Assembly (NCBI GenBank): GCA_015521735.1
Contig: WANQ01000023.1
Location: forward strand, 127,169-167,191
Source of the DNA: Pyrodictiaceae archaeon
Lineage (GTDB): Archaea; Thermoproteota; Thermoprotei_A; Sulfolobales; WANQ01
Length of the DNA: 40,023 nt
Direction of reading: 5' to 3'
The position numbers and the translations under genes are program-made. Shown here one piece after another: positions 8,257-15,473 of the stretch. Each line of letters starts with the position of its first letter. The first letter of the stretch is position 1. The notes under the pieces were generated by a model. It did not search any database. It had not been told where the DNA came from and saw only the letters and a list, made by a program, of their open reading frames with translations.

Positions 8257-9252
8257 TTAAGCCTTTACTTTCTTGCCAGGAACAGTGTACACGTCTTCTA
8301 CTATTCTCGTTACCTCATTAATGTTTAGTGGTGGCTTATTCCTCTTATTCCATTCTAATAGTTTCTCCAGGCATTCATCCTTATTCAGCATTAGTATATT
8401 CCTATAGTATAGTGCTAGTTCTCGTGCAATCCTAGTTCTTAGCTCACCAACTACGCCCTTCAAAGCCTCTTTCAACAACTCTGGCTTCTCTAGGAATAAG
8501 AGCCAGTTAGCATTCTCTAATCTCATCTTCTTTCTCCTAGACCTCCTACGTTTCGTCTTAACTACTCCTAGCTCCTTAACCAATACTTCTACTTGTCTCA
8601 CCAGCTTTCTTGGTATAGGGTTAGACCAGTACTTCTGTAGATTTACTGATCCCGGTTCAACTGGTTTTAAATCCCTCTCATCTACCACCGTAGCAGTTAC
8701 TCCTGTCTTCTCGTGGACTGTGTATGGTGTTCTTGATAGCCTTGATACATCTCCCATAACTCTTTCGTCAAGCGAGCTTATCGGCGGTATATCTAGTTGT
8801 GCTACTATCTGCTCTAGCACTGCTTTCAAATACTCTTTATCACCCTCAACTACAGGGTTAACGTAACAGTACACGTGGTACCCCTTACCTCCACTAAACA
8901 CTACCAATGGTAGACACGTGGTTTCAAGTACTTCAACTAGCTTAAGTGTATCATTCTTAGCTTTCTCTAAATCCCCTGGAAAATCTATGTCAAAGAATAT
9001 TTTCTCCAAGGCCACTGGAGTACCAGGACTCCCCTTAACACCACTATAATAGTTTACTGAGAGAAAACAAGGCCTCCTTCTACTACTGCATCTCGCTAAC
9101 TCTCCTATGAATAAGTCAGGGTATAGTCCTGGAATAAACCTACGCTTCGGATCACCGAAATCTCTTCCCCAAAGCCTATCAGCTAACACATCGAATCCTA
9201 CTACACCAGTAAACCACTGCACATAGAATTCTCTAGCATCACTCAAATTCAT
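8257..9252 (-). CDS. Archaeo-eukaryotic primase with PriCT-like C-terminus
   Basis: A protein of 331 residues of the archaeo-eukaryotic primase superfamily. The catalytic FFDIDF (D88, D90), the SGGKGYH nucleotide-binding motif (120-126) and RLSRTPYTVHEKTG (171-184) are clear. Only about 30 residues separate DID from SGG, so the zinc stem of a normal PriS is absent. After a very basic linker (KTKRRRSRRKK), the C-terminus (about 245-325) has the helical pattern LLEWNKRNKPPL-NINEVTRIV. This resembles the PriCT-1 domain of plasmid and phage primases. It would synthesise primers or act as a primase-polymerase. GGAGG lies 6 nt before the ATG. It is convergent with pdhB and divergent from an ATPase. 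A chromosomal PriS role is less likely, although a divergent PriS cannot be excluded. Confidence 0.75.
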   Translation of the reverse strand: MNLSDAREFYVQWFTGVVGFDVLADRLWGRDFGDPKRRFIPGLYPDLFIGELARCSSRRRPCFLSVNYYSGVKGSPGTPVALEKIFFDIDFPGDLEKAKNDTLKLVEVLETTCLPLVVFSGGKGYHVYCYVNPVVEGDKEYLKAVLEQIVAQLDIPPISSLDERVMGDVSRLSRTPYTVHEKTGVTATVVDERDLKPVEPGSVNLQKYWSNPIPRKLVRQVEVLVKELGVVKTKRRRSRRKKMRLENANWLLFLEKPELLKEALKGVVGELRTRIARELALYYRNILMLNKDECLEKLLEWNKRNKPPLNINEVTRIVEDVYTVPGKKVKA

Positions 9253-9318
9253 ATTCAGCCTCCTAACCTAAAAGTTTAGGCCTAAGCATACTTGAATAAC
9301 ATTATTGCCGTAAACAGA

Positions 9319-9395
9319 GTAGCCTTGAAACAACTTGAGGAGAAACACTTATCTTCTCAGGAAGGCTACCCGTATCTAGAGGCGGGAACTCTAGA
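9319..9395. repeat. Nested and serial inverted repeats in the leader of the DUF234 ATPase
   Basis: GTAGCCTT (9319-9326) is exactly complementary to AAGGCTAC (9362-9369), and within the loop GAGAA (9340-9344) pairs with TTCTC (9354-9358). A second repeat, TCTAGAG (9375-9381) and CTCTAGA (9389-9395), has a 7-nt loop, ends on the A of the ATG and covers GAGG in its left arm and loop. The set could fold in the transcript and block ribosome access, or act as an operator between the divergent primase and ATPase genes. Confidence 0.5.
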
Positions 9396-10807
9396 TGCGG
9401 GCCCACATAATAGATAGGGCTAGTGAGTTAAAGGTTCTTGAACGTGAATGGTCTAGTAAAGGCTTTAGACTAATCATCATTTATGGTAGGAGGAGAATAG
9501 GTAAGACCTTCCTATTGAAATATTTTGTAAGTAGTAGAAACCATATATACTTTACAGCTATTGAAGCATCCAAAGACATACTATACAATGAGTTATCGAA
9601 GCTTGTTTCAGAGAAGTTTAATGTCCGCGTATTATTCAATAACATTGACGATATACTAGACTTTATAGTAAAGAATAGTAGGGATAGAATAGTCTTCGTT
9701 ATAGACGAGTTCCAATACCTCGTACACTCAGATCCAGAAGCCCCCTCAAGAATTCAGAGATTCATTGACGAGAACCCTAATGCCAACATAGTATTAGTGC
9801 TCTGTGGATCAGCTGTATCATTCTTTGAAAGAGAACTACTAGGCTACCGAGCACCATTATTTGGTAGAAGAACAGCAACACTAAGGCTAAAACCCATGAA
9901 ATTCCTAGATACATGGATGTTCTACCCCAGCTACAACGCCATAGACGCTATTAGAGCATACTCAGTATTCGGCCCTACACCAGCATACGCTAAATTCGTC
10001 GACGACTCCAAAACATTAATCGAGAACATAGTCGACAACATTCTAAGGAAAGGCTCATACCTATACAGTGAAGCCATAGACGTACTAAGACAGGAGGTTA
10101 GAGAAACATCAACTTACTCCTCAATACTAAACGCTATAGCACTAGGCTACACCAAGGTATCCGAAATAGCTAGCCTAGCAGGAGTATCATCTAAAACAAT
10201 ATCAAAATACCTACAACTACTAGAACAACTAGACATAATCGAGAGAACCAGATCTCTTGGTAGAAGAGGTGGTGAAGTAAGAGTAGAAATCATAGACCCA
10301 TACTTCCTCTTCTGGTACAAATACGTTAAACCAAACCTAAGCTACCTAGAACTAGAAATAGTAGACCCAGTAAAAGAGAGAATAGAAAAAGAACTAGACC
10401 TACACGTAGCAAGAGTCCTAGAAACACTTGTTAGAAGAGAACTAGTATTCGACATACTCATACCAAGAATAATAAAGCTAGACATAGTCGAAGTAGGTAA
10501 ATGGTGGTACAAGGATAAGGAAATAGACGTAGTAGTTAGAGGTACAGGCAAAACAGTATTCATAGAGGTAAAGTGGAGTAACGTAAACCTAGGAGAAGCA
10601 GAGAAAATATTAGATAAGCTAGAAGACAAGGCACTATCATCAAAACTACTTAAACCAGAAAACTACTACGTACTAGTAGCAAGAAGCATAGATGGCATAG
10701 AAAAACCAATAGAAGTACAAGAACACAGAATACTAGTAGACCTAGCAAAAACACTAGACAACATACATAAAACTAGGATAAACAAGAATACTACAAGCCA
10801 GCCCTAA
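9395..10807 (+). CDS. Archaeal AAA-type ATPase with DUF234 nuclease-like C-terminus
   Basis: A protein of 470 residues of the archaeal ATPase_2/DUF234 family. The Walker A motif is GRRRIGKT (31-38), Walker B is FVIDEFQ (D104, E105), and the sensor-like CGSAVSFFE and FGRR follow. Residues about 240-285 are a winged helix (ALGYTKVSEIASLAGVSSKT). The C-terminal DUF234 part contains EID (D378) and IEVKW (E391, K393), the core pattern of PD-(D/E)xK nucleases. The family is abundant in archaea and its role is not settled; DNA transactions, defence and toxin-like roles have been discussed. A paralogue of nearly equal length lies at 37583-39001. The first third of the gene uses mixed codons, while the remainder is A/C-ending. 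Its start is overlapped by an inverted repeat. Confidence 0.85.
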   Translation: MRAHIIDRASELKVLEREWSSKGFRLIIIYGRRRIGKTFLLKYFVSSRNHIYFTAIEASKDILYNELSKLVSEKFNVRVLFNNIDDILDFIVKNSRDRIVFVIDEFQYLVHSDPEAPSRIQRFIDENPNANIVLVLCGSAVSFFERELLGYRAPLFGRRTATLRLKPMKFLDTWMFYPSYNAIDAIRAYSVFGPTPAYAKFVDDSKTLIENIVDNILRKGSYLYSEAIDVLRQEVRETSTYSSILNAIALGYTKVSEIASLAGVSSKTISKYLQLLEQLDIIERTRSLGRRGGEVRVEIIDPYFLFWYKYVKPNLSYLELEIVDPVKERIEKELDLHVARVLETLVRRELVFDILIPRIIKLDIVEVGKWWYKDKEIDVVVRGTGKTVFIEVKWSNVNLGEAEKILDKLEDKALSSKLLKPENYYVLVARSIDGIEKPIEVQEHRILVDLAKTLDNIHKTRINKNTTSQP

Positions 10808-10927
10808 ACCCCTCACAGCATTAGGTCCAACAAGTAATCCCTAGACAACTAAGTATACCAAACGTAATACTCTCATTGCCCACCCTGATAGGATGTATTT
10901 TACTGCTAGGCCTCTGCTACTATACTA

Positions 10928-10949
10928 TTATACCATATACTTAATAAGG
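10928..10949 (+). promoter_or_regulatory. TATA-like promoter region for the Glu/Trp peptide
   Basis: Two overlapping AT-rich candidates (TATACCATATA and CTTAATAAGG) lie 60-80 nt before the ATG at 11009. They would start transcription near 10960 or 10970, before or after the left arm of the inverted repeat at 10956-10965. Confidence 0.35.
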
Positions 10950-10955
10950 TGGGAT

Positions 10956-11006
10956 ATCTGAGCCTTAAACACGTAGGATAACAGCTAGTTCGAAGGAGGC
11001 TCAGAT
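10956..11006. repeat. 10-bp inverted repeat enclosing the Shine-Dalgarno of the Glu/Trp peptide
   Basis: ATCTGAGCCT (10956-10965) is exactly complementary to AGGCTCAGAT (10997-11006), with a 31-nt loop. The right arm contains the last three bases of AAGGAGG (10993-10999) and ends 2 nt before the ATG. If the left arm is transcribed, the stem would hide the ribosome site. If not, it may be a DNA operator around the transcription start. Confidence 0.55.
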
Positions 11007-11008
11007 CC

Positions 11009-11104
11009 ATGGTTCTATTCCTCGAAGAAGAAGAGGAATGGTGGGAAGAAGAGGAAGAGGAAGAAGAGTGGTGGGAGGAGGAAGAGGAAGAAGAAGAATG
11101 GTAG
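11009..11104 (+). CDS. 31-residue Glu/Trp-repeat acidic peptide
   Basis: A small open frame of 31 codons plus stop, preceded by an ideal AAGGAGG 9 nt before the ATG. After MVLFL the peptide is only glutamate and tryptophan: E5-WW-E8-WW-E8-W, giving 21 Glu and 5 Trp with a 10-residue (30-bp) period. GAA and GAG codons are mixed, which argues against recent slippage and for selection on the amino acids. The TAG stop occupies the place where the second Trp codon of the third unit would be (one base from TGG). No family is recognised. The peptide would be strongly acidic with paired aromatic stripes; binding to metal ions, basic proteins or nucleic-acid-binding surfaces is conceivable but unproven. 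It stands alone between an ATPase gene and a convergent gene, with its own likely promoter. Confidence 0.65.
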   Translation: MVLFLEEEEEWWEEEEEEEEWWEEEEEEEEW

Positions 11105-11163
11105 CCTACCCTAATTTCTACTAGGTATTTTTCCTCCACTACTTTACTCAAAGCAAGCCGGGT

Positions 11164-11799
11164 TTAAGGGTAAATCTTTCTACCAAAACCTTCACGTGTA
11201 CTCGACTGATCATATATTTCCTCTACTACGAATACATATGTAGGATAATTACTCCTACCACGTCTAGGCCTATGATATAAGTCGTGGAGAGCATTCATAT
11301 ACCTTTTATAAGGATCTTCCTGCTCTTCATGTACCTCAACTCTACACCTAACTTCATAGCTAGTATCAGGTGGTGTGTAGAAGAGTAGTGTTGCCTTACC
11401 AGTAGCCCTAATATTCCACCACGAGTGATTAAACGCCATTTCCAGTCCACCAAGCTTTGTAAAATCAACTACTTCCTCACGGTAAAACTCCTCTAAAAGC
11501 ACTTTAGCTACCTCCCTCAACCCCTTCCTAGGAGCCTCGTAGGCATAGTACTCAGCTTTCCCAGCAAGCTCTTCAATATACTCGTTACGAGGTACTAGTC
11601 CAACCATTTTAACACTTCCACTTAAACCCCTAGGACCATAAGTAATAACAACTGGTGTAGTACGCGTAAACTCTACCATGAGCTTCTCAAAACTCAACTG
11701 CTCTCCACGAGCAATTCTCTCCAACAACCTCCTACGTGCATAAAACACGTAGTCTACATACTCTACTGGTAGCTTACCCAAAACCATACACCAAGACAC
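11164..11799 (-). CDS. Unrecognised 211-residue protein
   Basis: The product has no signal peptide or membrane helix. The N-terminal half is helical with basic patches (YARRRLLERIARGEQ), the middle has ARG/PRKGLREVAKVLLEEFYREE, and the second half looks beta-rich (ATGKATLLFYTPPDTSYEVRC) followed by an acidic helix and a His/Arg-rich stretch (LHDLYHRPRRGRS). I do not recognise a family; the beta region is faintly like flavin-binding split-barrel proteins, but there is no diagnostic motif. The start is uncertain: GTG 11799 has AGGT very close, while ATG 11787 (MVLGKLPVEY) is also plausible. It lies downstream of the NikR-like gene on the same strand, 82 nt away, behind a TACAC/GTGTA inverted repeat, so it may belong to the same metal regulon. 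Confidence 0.65.
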   Translation of the reverse strand: MSWCMVLGKLPVEYVDYVFYARRRLLERIARGEQLSFEKLMVEFTRTTPVVITYGPRGLSGSVKMVGLVPRNEYIEELAGKAEYYAYEAPRKGLREVAKVLLEEFYREEVVDFTKLGGLEMAFNHSWWNIRATGKATLLFYTPPDTSYEVRCRVEVHEEQEDPYKRYMNALHDLYHRPRRGRSNYPTYVFVVEEIYDQSSTREGFGRKIYP

Positions 11800-11858
11800 A
11801 TACCTAGGATCTATCCTGCTAGGTCTCCAGGGAGGAAGAGTTCAAGGTAAATTAACTA

Positions 11859-11880
11859 TACACACCCAGTAAACAGTGTA
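11859..11880 (-). promoter_or_regulatory. Candidate operator: TACAC-N12-GTGTA
   Basis: TACAC (11859-11863) and GTGTA (11876-11880) form an inverted repeat just after the NikR-like gene and before the 211-residue gene. Similar GTGTAC/GTGCAC words flank the TATA box between the transporter and ATPase genes at 14142-14179. The shared word is the only support for a common regulator. Confidence 0.3.
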
Positions 11881-11881
11881 C

Positions 11882-12283
11882 TTAGCGTGGGCTAGGTTTC
11901 TCCACGGGTACTGGCATGTATCTTACAGTACAACCAGTCTCCTCAGCCAATACCTTATGAAGCAATGCTATCTTATTAGAAGGCCCAGAAACAACCATAA
12001 ACTCTATACACTGTCCACTAACATGTAGGTGACTATAAGCATGGATTATATCCCGGTTCTCCTCTATTATATTAAGCAACTTTTCATGAGGAACCCTTCC
12101 AAGTATAACCATTACTCCCTGACACCTATGAGGTTTAAGGTAGTAGAGATGATCGTGAATATACTCTCTTAAAGCCTCCTCAACAATACTAGACCTATCA
12201 ACACTAAGCTTATCCGCCAATACATCAAGATCACGTGCTACCTCCTCTGAAACAGATACCCCAAACCTCTTCTTACCAGGCAA
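11882..12283 (-). CDS. NikR-like metal-responsive ribbon-helix-helix regulator
   Basis: A protein of 133 residues with the NikR arrangement. Residues 4-45 are a ribbon-helix-helix DNA-binding domain (KRFGVSVSEEVARDLDVLADKL...RSSIVEEALREYI), and residues 55-125 an ACT-like metal domain. In the latter, H85-L-H87 and C92 match three of the four nickel ligands of known NikR proteins; the loop before the Cys is one residue shorter, and the position of the fourth His is taken by Glu, with another His at 81. It would repress metal uptake genes when metal is plentiful. TTG 12283 follows the transporter stop by 2 nt, and AGGAGG inside the end of the upstream gene provides the ribosome site, so the two are translationally linked. 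The metal could be nickel, but zinc, cobalt or manganese remain open. Confidence 0.8.
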   Translation of the reverse strand: MPGKKRFGVSVSEEVARDLDVLADKLSVDRSSIVEEALREYIHDHLYYLKPHRCQGVMVILGRVPHEKLLNIIEENRDIIHAYSHLHVSGQCIEFMVVSGPSNKIALLHKVLAEETGCTVRYMPVPVEKPSPR

Positions 12284-12285
12284 GC

Positions 12286-14121
12286 CTACCTCCTCTTACC
12301 AATAATTAGCGCCACTATATAGGAGAATAAAAGCACCATACCAGTAACACCTGCAGGAGCCAACCCTAAAGCTACAGACAAGTATAAGCCTAAGAGACCA
12401 GCAATAAGACTAACATTCATGCTCAAAACCATTGCACTCCTAGCACTACGGGAAACACTTGTAGCAATAGCTGCTGGAAGCAGTACAAGTATATGCTCTA
12501 GTACAAAGCCAACAATCTTAATCAAAGCCACAGTCGTTAAAGCCAAGACAGTATACACTAATACATCATATAACTTCACGTTAACTCCTGCAAGCTCAAC
12601 ATAAACTCTATCAATACCAATACATATCTGTTCACGACACGTAAGCGTTAACACCAAAACACTAATAGAAGCTATAGCCAACGCGTAAACAGCATCACCA
12701 ACACTAGTAAGCAAGGGATCACCTATAATTATAGCCCAAACACTAGTCTCAACAGGAAACGACGTCAAAACATAGTATAATGCTAGAACACTAGCAGAAG
12801 AAGTAAATGCAACAAACAATGCAGTAGCAATATCAGCATCAACTCCACGGTAAATGAGATAGCCAACAAAGTAAACTAATCCCAACCCAATAACAATAGC
12901 CCACAAATACTCCCCACTAAAACCAGTCACATAAGCCAATGGAATAGACAATGTAGCAGCAAGCAATGCTGCATGAGGAGAAGCACTTGCAAGAAAGAAT
13001 AATCTACGAGAAGCTATTACCGGGCTAAGACTACCATAAGCAAGAGCAGCAGAAGCCATAACAATAACCCACACAGGATTAACATATAGTGCTGAAAAAG
13101 ATGCCACAGACATAGCAAACAATAACACACTCAAGCCCAGACCACGCTTAACTAGGAGCAAAACAATACCAGCAACAACAAGTACAACACCCAAAACAAT
13201 AGCTAAGAAGTTAGCAAATACACCTACGCCTACACCACGTTTTACTCCAATAATAGAGCTAATTCTCCTAAGCTGAATAGACACATTCTCAATCTTATCT
13301 ATAACCGGGGTAGGAGACATAGGAGATGGAACATATAGTACGGGTACACCATATCCACGAGCCAACTCTACTAGTTTACGAGAAGCAGGTGTCTTAGCTG
13401 GTGAAACAACAGCTACAAAACCAATACTACCATTACCTAGTAGCTCCTCAATTCTCCTAACATCACTTGGCGTAGCTGGTACACCATGCTCCCTTATAAG
13501 AAAGTCTACTACTCTAGCACCACTCCACTCAACAGCATACTGACATACAGGTACATCAGCAACAACACTAACATTAACTCTAGGAGCACTCTCAACCAAA
13601 GCATTAACCCTGCCTATAAGCCTTAAAGCATTCTCACGGTAAACACTAGAACAACTAGGATTAAGCTCACCCATAACCCTAGCCAAGTACTCTACAAACA
13701 CAACATAGTTACCAGGATCATATACTGGTAAGTGAAGATTAAAGTAGCCAGTAGCAGGATTAACCCTCAACCTAATACCAGGTATCCTAGGCAACTCAAC
13801 TAGTACAGCACTAATCCTACCCTCCTCTACAAGCCTACGTATAGATACCTCAAAAGGCGTATGCCCAAGCGACACAATCACATCAGCCCTAGACAACAAC
13901 TCATAGTCCTTAGCAGTTAACTGATAGCTATGAGGATCAACTCCAGGCGGAACAATAGACAAAACACTATCACCTTCACACACAATCTCCTCTACATCAC
14001 CTACAAGAGACGGTATAGTTACAACAACCACTAACCCATTATCACCAGCTAACCCTACAACACCCTGAACAAGCAATGACAATACTACAAAGCATATGAC
14101 TAGTAAAGCCCTCATCTCCAT
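12286..14121 (-). CDS. Fused metal-binding protein and ABC-3 permease (ZnuA-ZnuB-like)
   Basis: One 611-residue polypeptide holds two transporter parts normally separate. After a signal/anchor segment (residues 4-24), residues about 30-290 are a cluster A-I (ZnuA/TroA-type) metal-binding protein: PPGVDPHSY with H64, LHLPVYDPGNY with H130, and REHGVPATPSD with H212 in the usual ligand order. From about 300 to the end, eight or nine hydrophobic helices form an ABC-3 (ZnuB/MntB) permease, including GLVYFVGYLIYRGVDADIA. The binding domain would be tethered outside the membrane at the permease mouth. The ATPase partner is divergently encoded at 14195, and a NikR-like gene follows directly. AGGGGCT lies before the ATG. 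The substrate is probably a divalent metal; which one is not clear. Confidence 0.85.
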   Translation of the reverse strand: MEMRALLVICFVVLSLLVQGVVGLAGDNGLVVVVTIPSLVGDVEEIVCEGDSVLSIVPPGVDPHSYQLTAKDYELLSRADVIVSLGHTPFEVSIRRLVEEGRISAVLVELPRIPGIRLRVNPATGYFNLHLPVYDPGNYVVFVEYLARVMGELNPSCSSVYRENALRLIGRVNALVESAPRVNVSVVADVPVCQYAVEWSGARVVDFLIREHGVPATPSDVRRIEELLGNGSIGFVAVVSPAKTPASRKLVELARGYGVPVLYVPSPMSPTPVIDKIENVSIQLRRISSIIGVKRGVGVGVFANFLAIVLGVVLVVAGIVLLLVKRGLGLSVLLFAMSVASFSALYVNPVWVIVMASAALAYGSLSPVIASRRLFFLASASPHAALLAATLSIPLAYVTGFSGEYLWAIVIGLGLVYFVGYLIYRGVDADIATALFVAFTSSASVLALYYVLTSFPVETSVWAIIIGDPLLTSVGDAVYALAIASISVLVLTLTCREQICIGIDRVYVELAGVNVKLYDVLVYTVLALTTVALIKIVGFVLEHILVLLPAAIATSVSRSARSAMVLSMNVSLIAGLLGLYLSVALGLAPAGVTGMVLLFSYIVALIIGKRR

Positions 14122-14141
14122 TCAGCCCCTAAACCCCCTTT

Positions 14142-14179
14142 GTGCACAACTTTTTATAAGGTTTACGTAGAGTGTACAC
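14142..14179. promoter_or_regulatory. Shared divergent promoter with flanking GTGCAC/GTGTACAC sites
   Basis: TTTTTATAAG (14151-14160) reads as a good TATA box towards the transporter (minus) and can also serve the ATPase (plus). GTGCAC (14142-14147) and the perfect palindrome GTGTACAC (14172-14179) lie on either side, placed nearly symmetrically and close to the predicted transcription starts. This position suits repressor sites, plausibly for the NikR-like protein encoded in the same locus. Confidence 0.5.
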
Positions 14180-14194
14180 AAGGAGGAATAATAG

Positions 14195-14974
14195 ATGAGC
14201 AAGCCAGAAGTAATAGTCAACGACTTAACCGTAGGCTACGGTAAAGAAATAGTATTAGAAGACATGAACTTAGAGTTCAAGGGCCACGGCATAGTACAAA
14301 TACTAGGCCCAAATGGTGCAGGAAAAACAACACTACTCAAAACAATCATAGGAATAATAAAGCCATTCAAAGGAAAAATAATAGTCAACGGAGAAGAAGT
14401 CACAGGCAACCCCAGTAAAGCAGGTAAACACGTAGGCTACGTACCACAACTACTCACAACCACTACAGCCTACCCAGTAACACCATGGGAACTAGTAGAA
14501 TCATCACTACTAATGTACCGTAAGAAATGGCCTAGACTAATAGCAGACAAGAACACGCAGACAAGAGTAAGAGAAGTACTAAGACTAGTAGGACTACCCG
14601 AAGAAGCATGGAATAAAAGCTTCTGGGAGCTAAGCGGAGGCCAGAGGCAAAGAGTACTAATAGCAAGAGCACTAGTACACGACCCACCCATACTAGTAAT
14701 GGATGAACCACTAGCATCAGTAGACCCAGCAGGTAGAGCAGAAATAGCAGCACTAATAGGAGCACTATCATCTAAGAAACTAGTAATAGTAGCAAGCCAC
14801 GACCCCATGCTACTACTCCCATACACAAAACAAGTAGTACTACTAAACCGTAGAATATACATAGTAGGAAAACCATCAAAGGTACTAACACTAGAAAACA
14901 CACGCAAAATCTACGGCGAATCAGCACTATTCGTAAAAGAACACATACACATAAGCGACGCCCACATACCATAA
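14195..14974 (+). CDS. Metal ABC transporter ATP-binding protein (ZnuC/MntB-type)
   Basis: A 259-residue nucleotide-binding subunit: Walker A GPNGAGKTT (residues 39-47), Q-loop YVPQL, signature LSGGQRQR, Walker B ILVMDEP with the D-loop ASVD, and the switch His in ASHDP. Its closest resemblance is to the ATPases of zinc/manganese ABC-3 importers, which fits the fused binding protein/permease encoded divergently. AAGGAGGA stands 7 nt before the ATG. The C-terminal tail contains a His-rich stretch (KEHIHISDAHIP) that could bind metal, though such tails are not unusual in this family. It would power uptake from the cytoplasmic face. Confidence 0.9.
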   Translation: MSKPEVIVNDLTVGYGKEIVLEDMNLEFKGHGIVQILGPNGAGKTTLLKTIIGIIKPFKGKIIVNGEEVTGNPSKAGKHVGYVPQLLTTTTAYPVTPWELVESSLLMYRKKWPRLIADKNTQTRVREVLRLVGLPEEAWNKSFWELSGGQRQRVLIARALVHDPPILVMDEPLASVDPAGRAEIAALIGALSSKKLVIVASHDPMLLLPYTKQVVLLNRRIYIVGKPSKVLTLENTRKIYGESALFVKEHIHISDAHIP

Positions 14975-15083
14975 ACACACCATTAACCAATTACCAAGAC
15001 AAAGAACACCTCACCAATAAACCCTAATACCAATAACACTCCATAGAACACTAGGCTTAGAAGCAAACACGAGGTACAAGGAC

Positions 15084-15353
15084 ATGGAATACAAGTGCAC
15101 CATATGTGGTAAACCAGTAAACAGCAATGAAGCAATAGTATGCAGTGAATGCGGTGCACCAATGCATAAAGAATGCTTCGACGAAGAAATACTAAGCGAT
15201 GCCACAGGAACACCACTATGCCCAACATGTGCTCTAAGATCAGCAATAGACTGGGCAGACCACATACTATCACTCTACGCAAAATCCATAAAAGAACCAG
15301 CTAGAAGCGAACTAAGAGAAAGACTAAGAAACCTAGCAACAACACTAGAATAA
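15084..15353 (+). CDS. Small RING/PHD-like zinc-binding protein
   Basis: An 89-residue protein whose first 50 residues carry eight zinc ligands in a C4-H-C3 pattern: C5-x2-C8, C20-x2-C23, H28-x2-C31 and C46-x2-C49. This cross-brace spacing is that of RING/PHD or other treble-clef fingers. The last 40 residues form an amphipathic helix pair (AIDWADHILSLYAKSIK and ARSELRERLRNLATTLE). GAGGT lies 8 nt before the ATG. It sits 110 nt after the metal ABC ATPase and before the winged-helix/solenoid gene on the same strand. Function is unknown; protein-protein contact or a zinc-dependent regulatory role is possible, but there is no nearby ubiquitin-like or E2-like gene to suggest ubiquitin ligase activity. 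Confidence 0.75.
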   Translation: MEYKCTICGKPVNSNEAIVCSECGAPMHKECFDEEILSDATGTPLCPTCALRSAIDWADHILSLYAKSIKEPARSELRERLRNLATTLE

Positions 15354-15473
15354 ACCCCTCACACTCAACTACTTTAACAGTAGACCAGACTCCACACCAA
15401 CAGCAATGTGAACACTCCACAAAGACCTTATCCCTGTGGAACACCCAAACACTATAACGGAGGACCCCCAGAA

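Noticed and set aside
8257-9252. LigD-type NHEJ polymerase
   Set aside because: SGGKG is shared, but the RLSRTPYTVHEKTG block and the PriCT-like tail fit other primase families, and no Ku or ligase is nearby.
11009-11104. Trp-rich leader peptide (attenuator) idea
   Set aside because: No biosynthetic gene follows on the same strand; the next gene is convergent.
10906-11151. Minus-strand frame coding for a Ser/His-rich protein opposite the Glu/Trp peptide
   Set aside because: It is the mirror of the GAA/GAG/TGG array, begins with a TTG lacking a ribosome site, and the plus-strand frame has a perfect Shine-Dalgarno.
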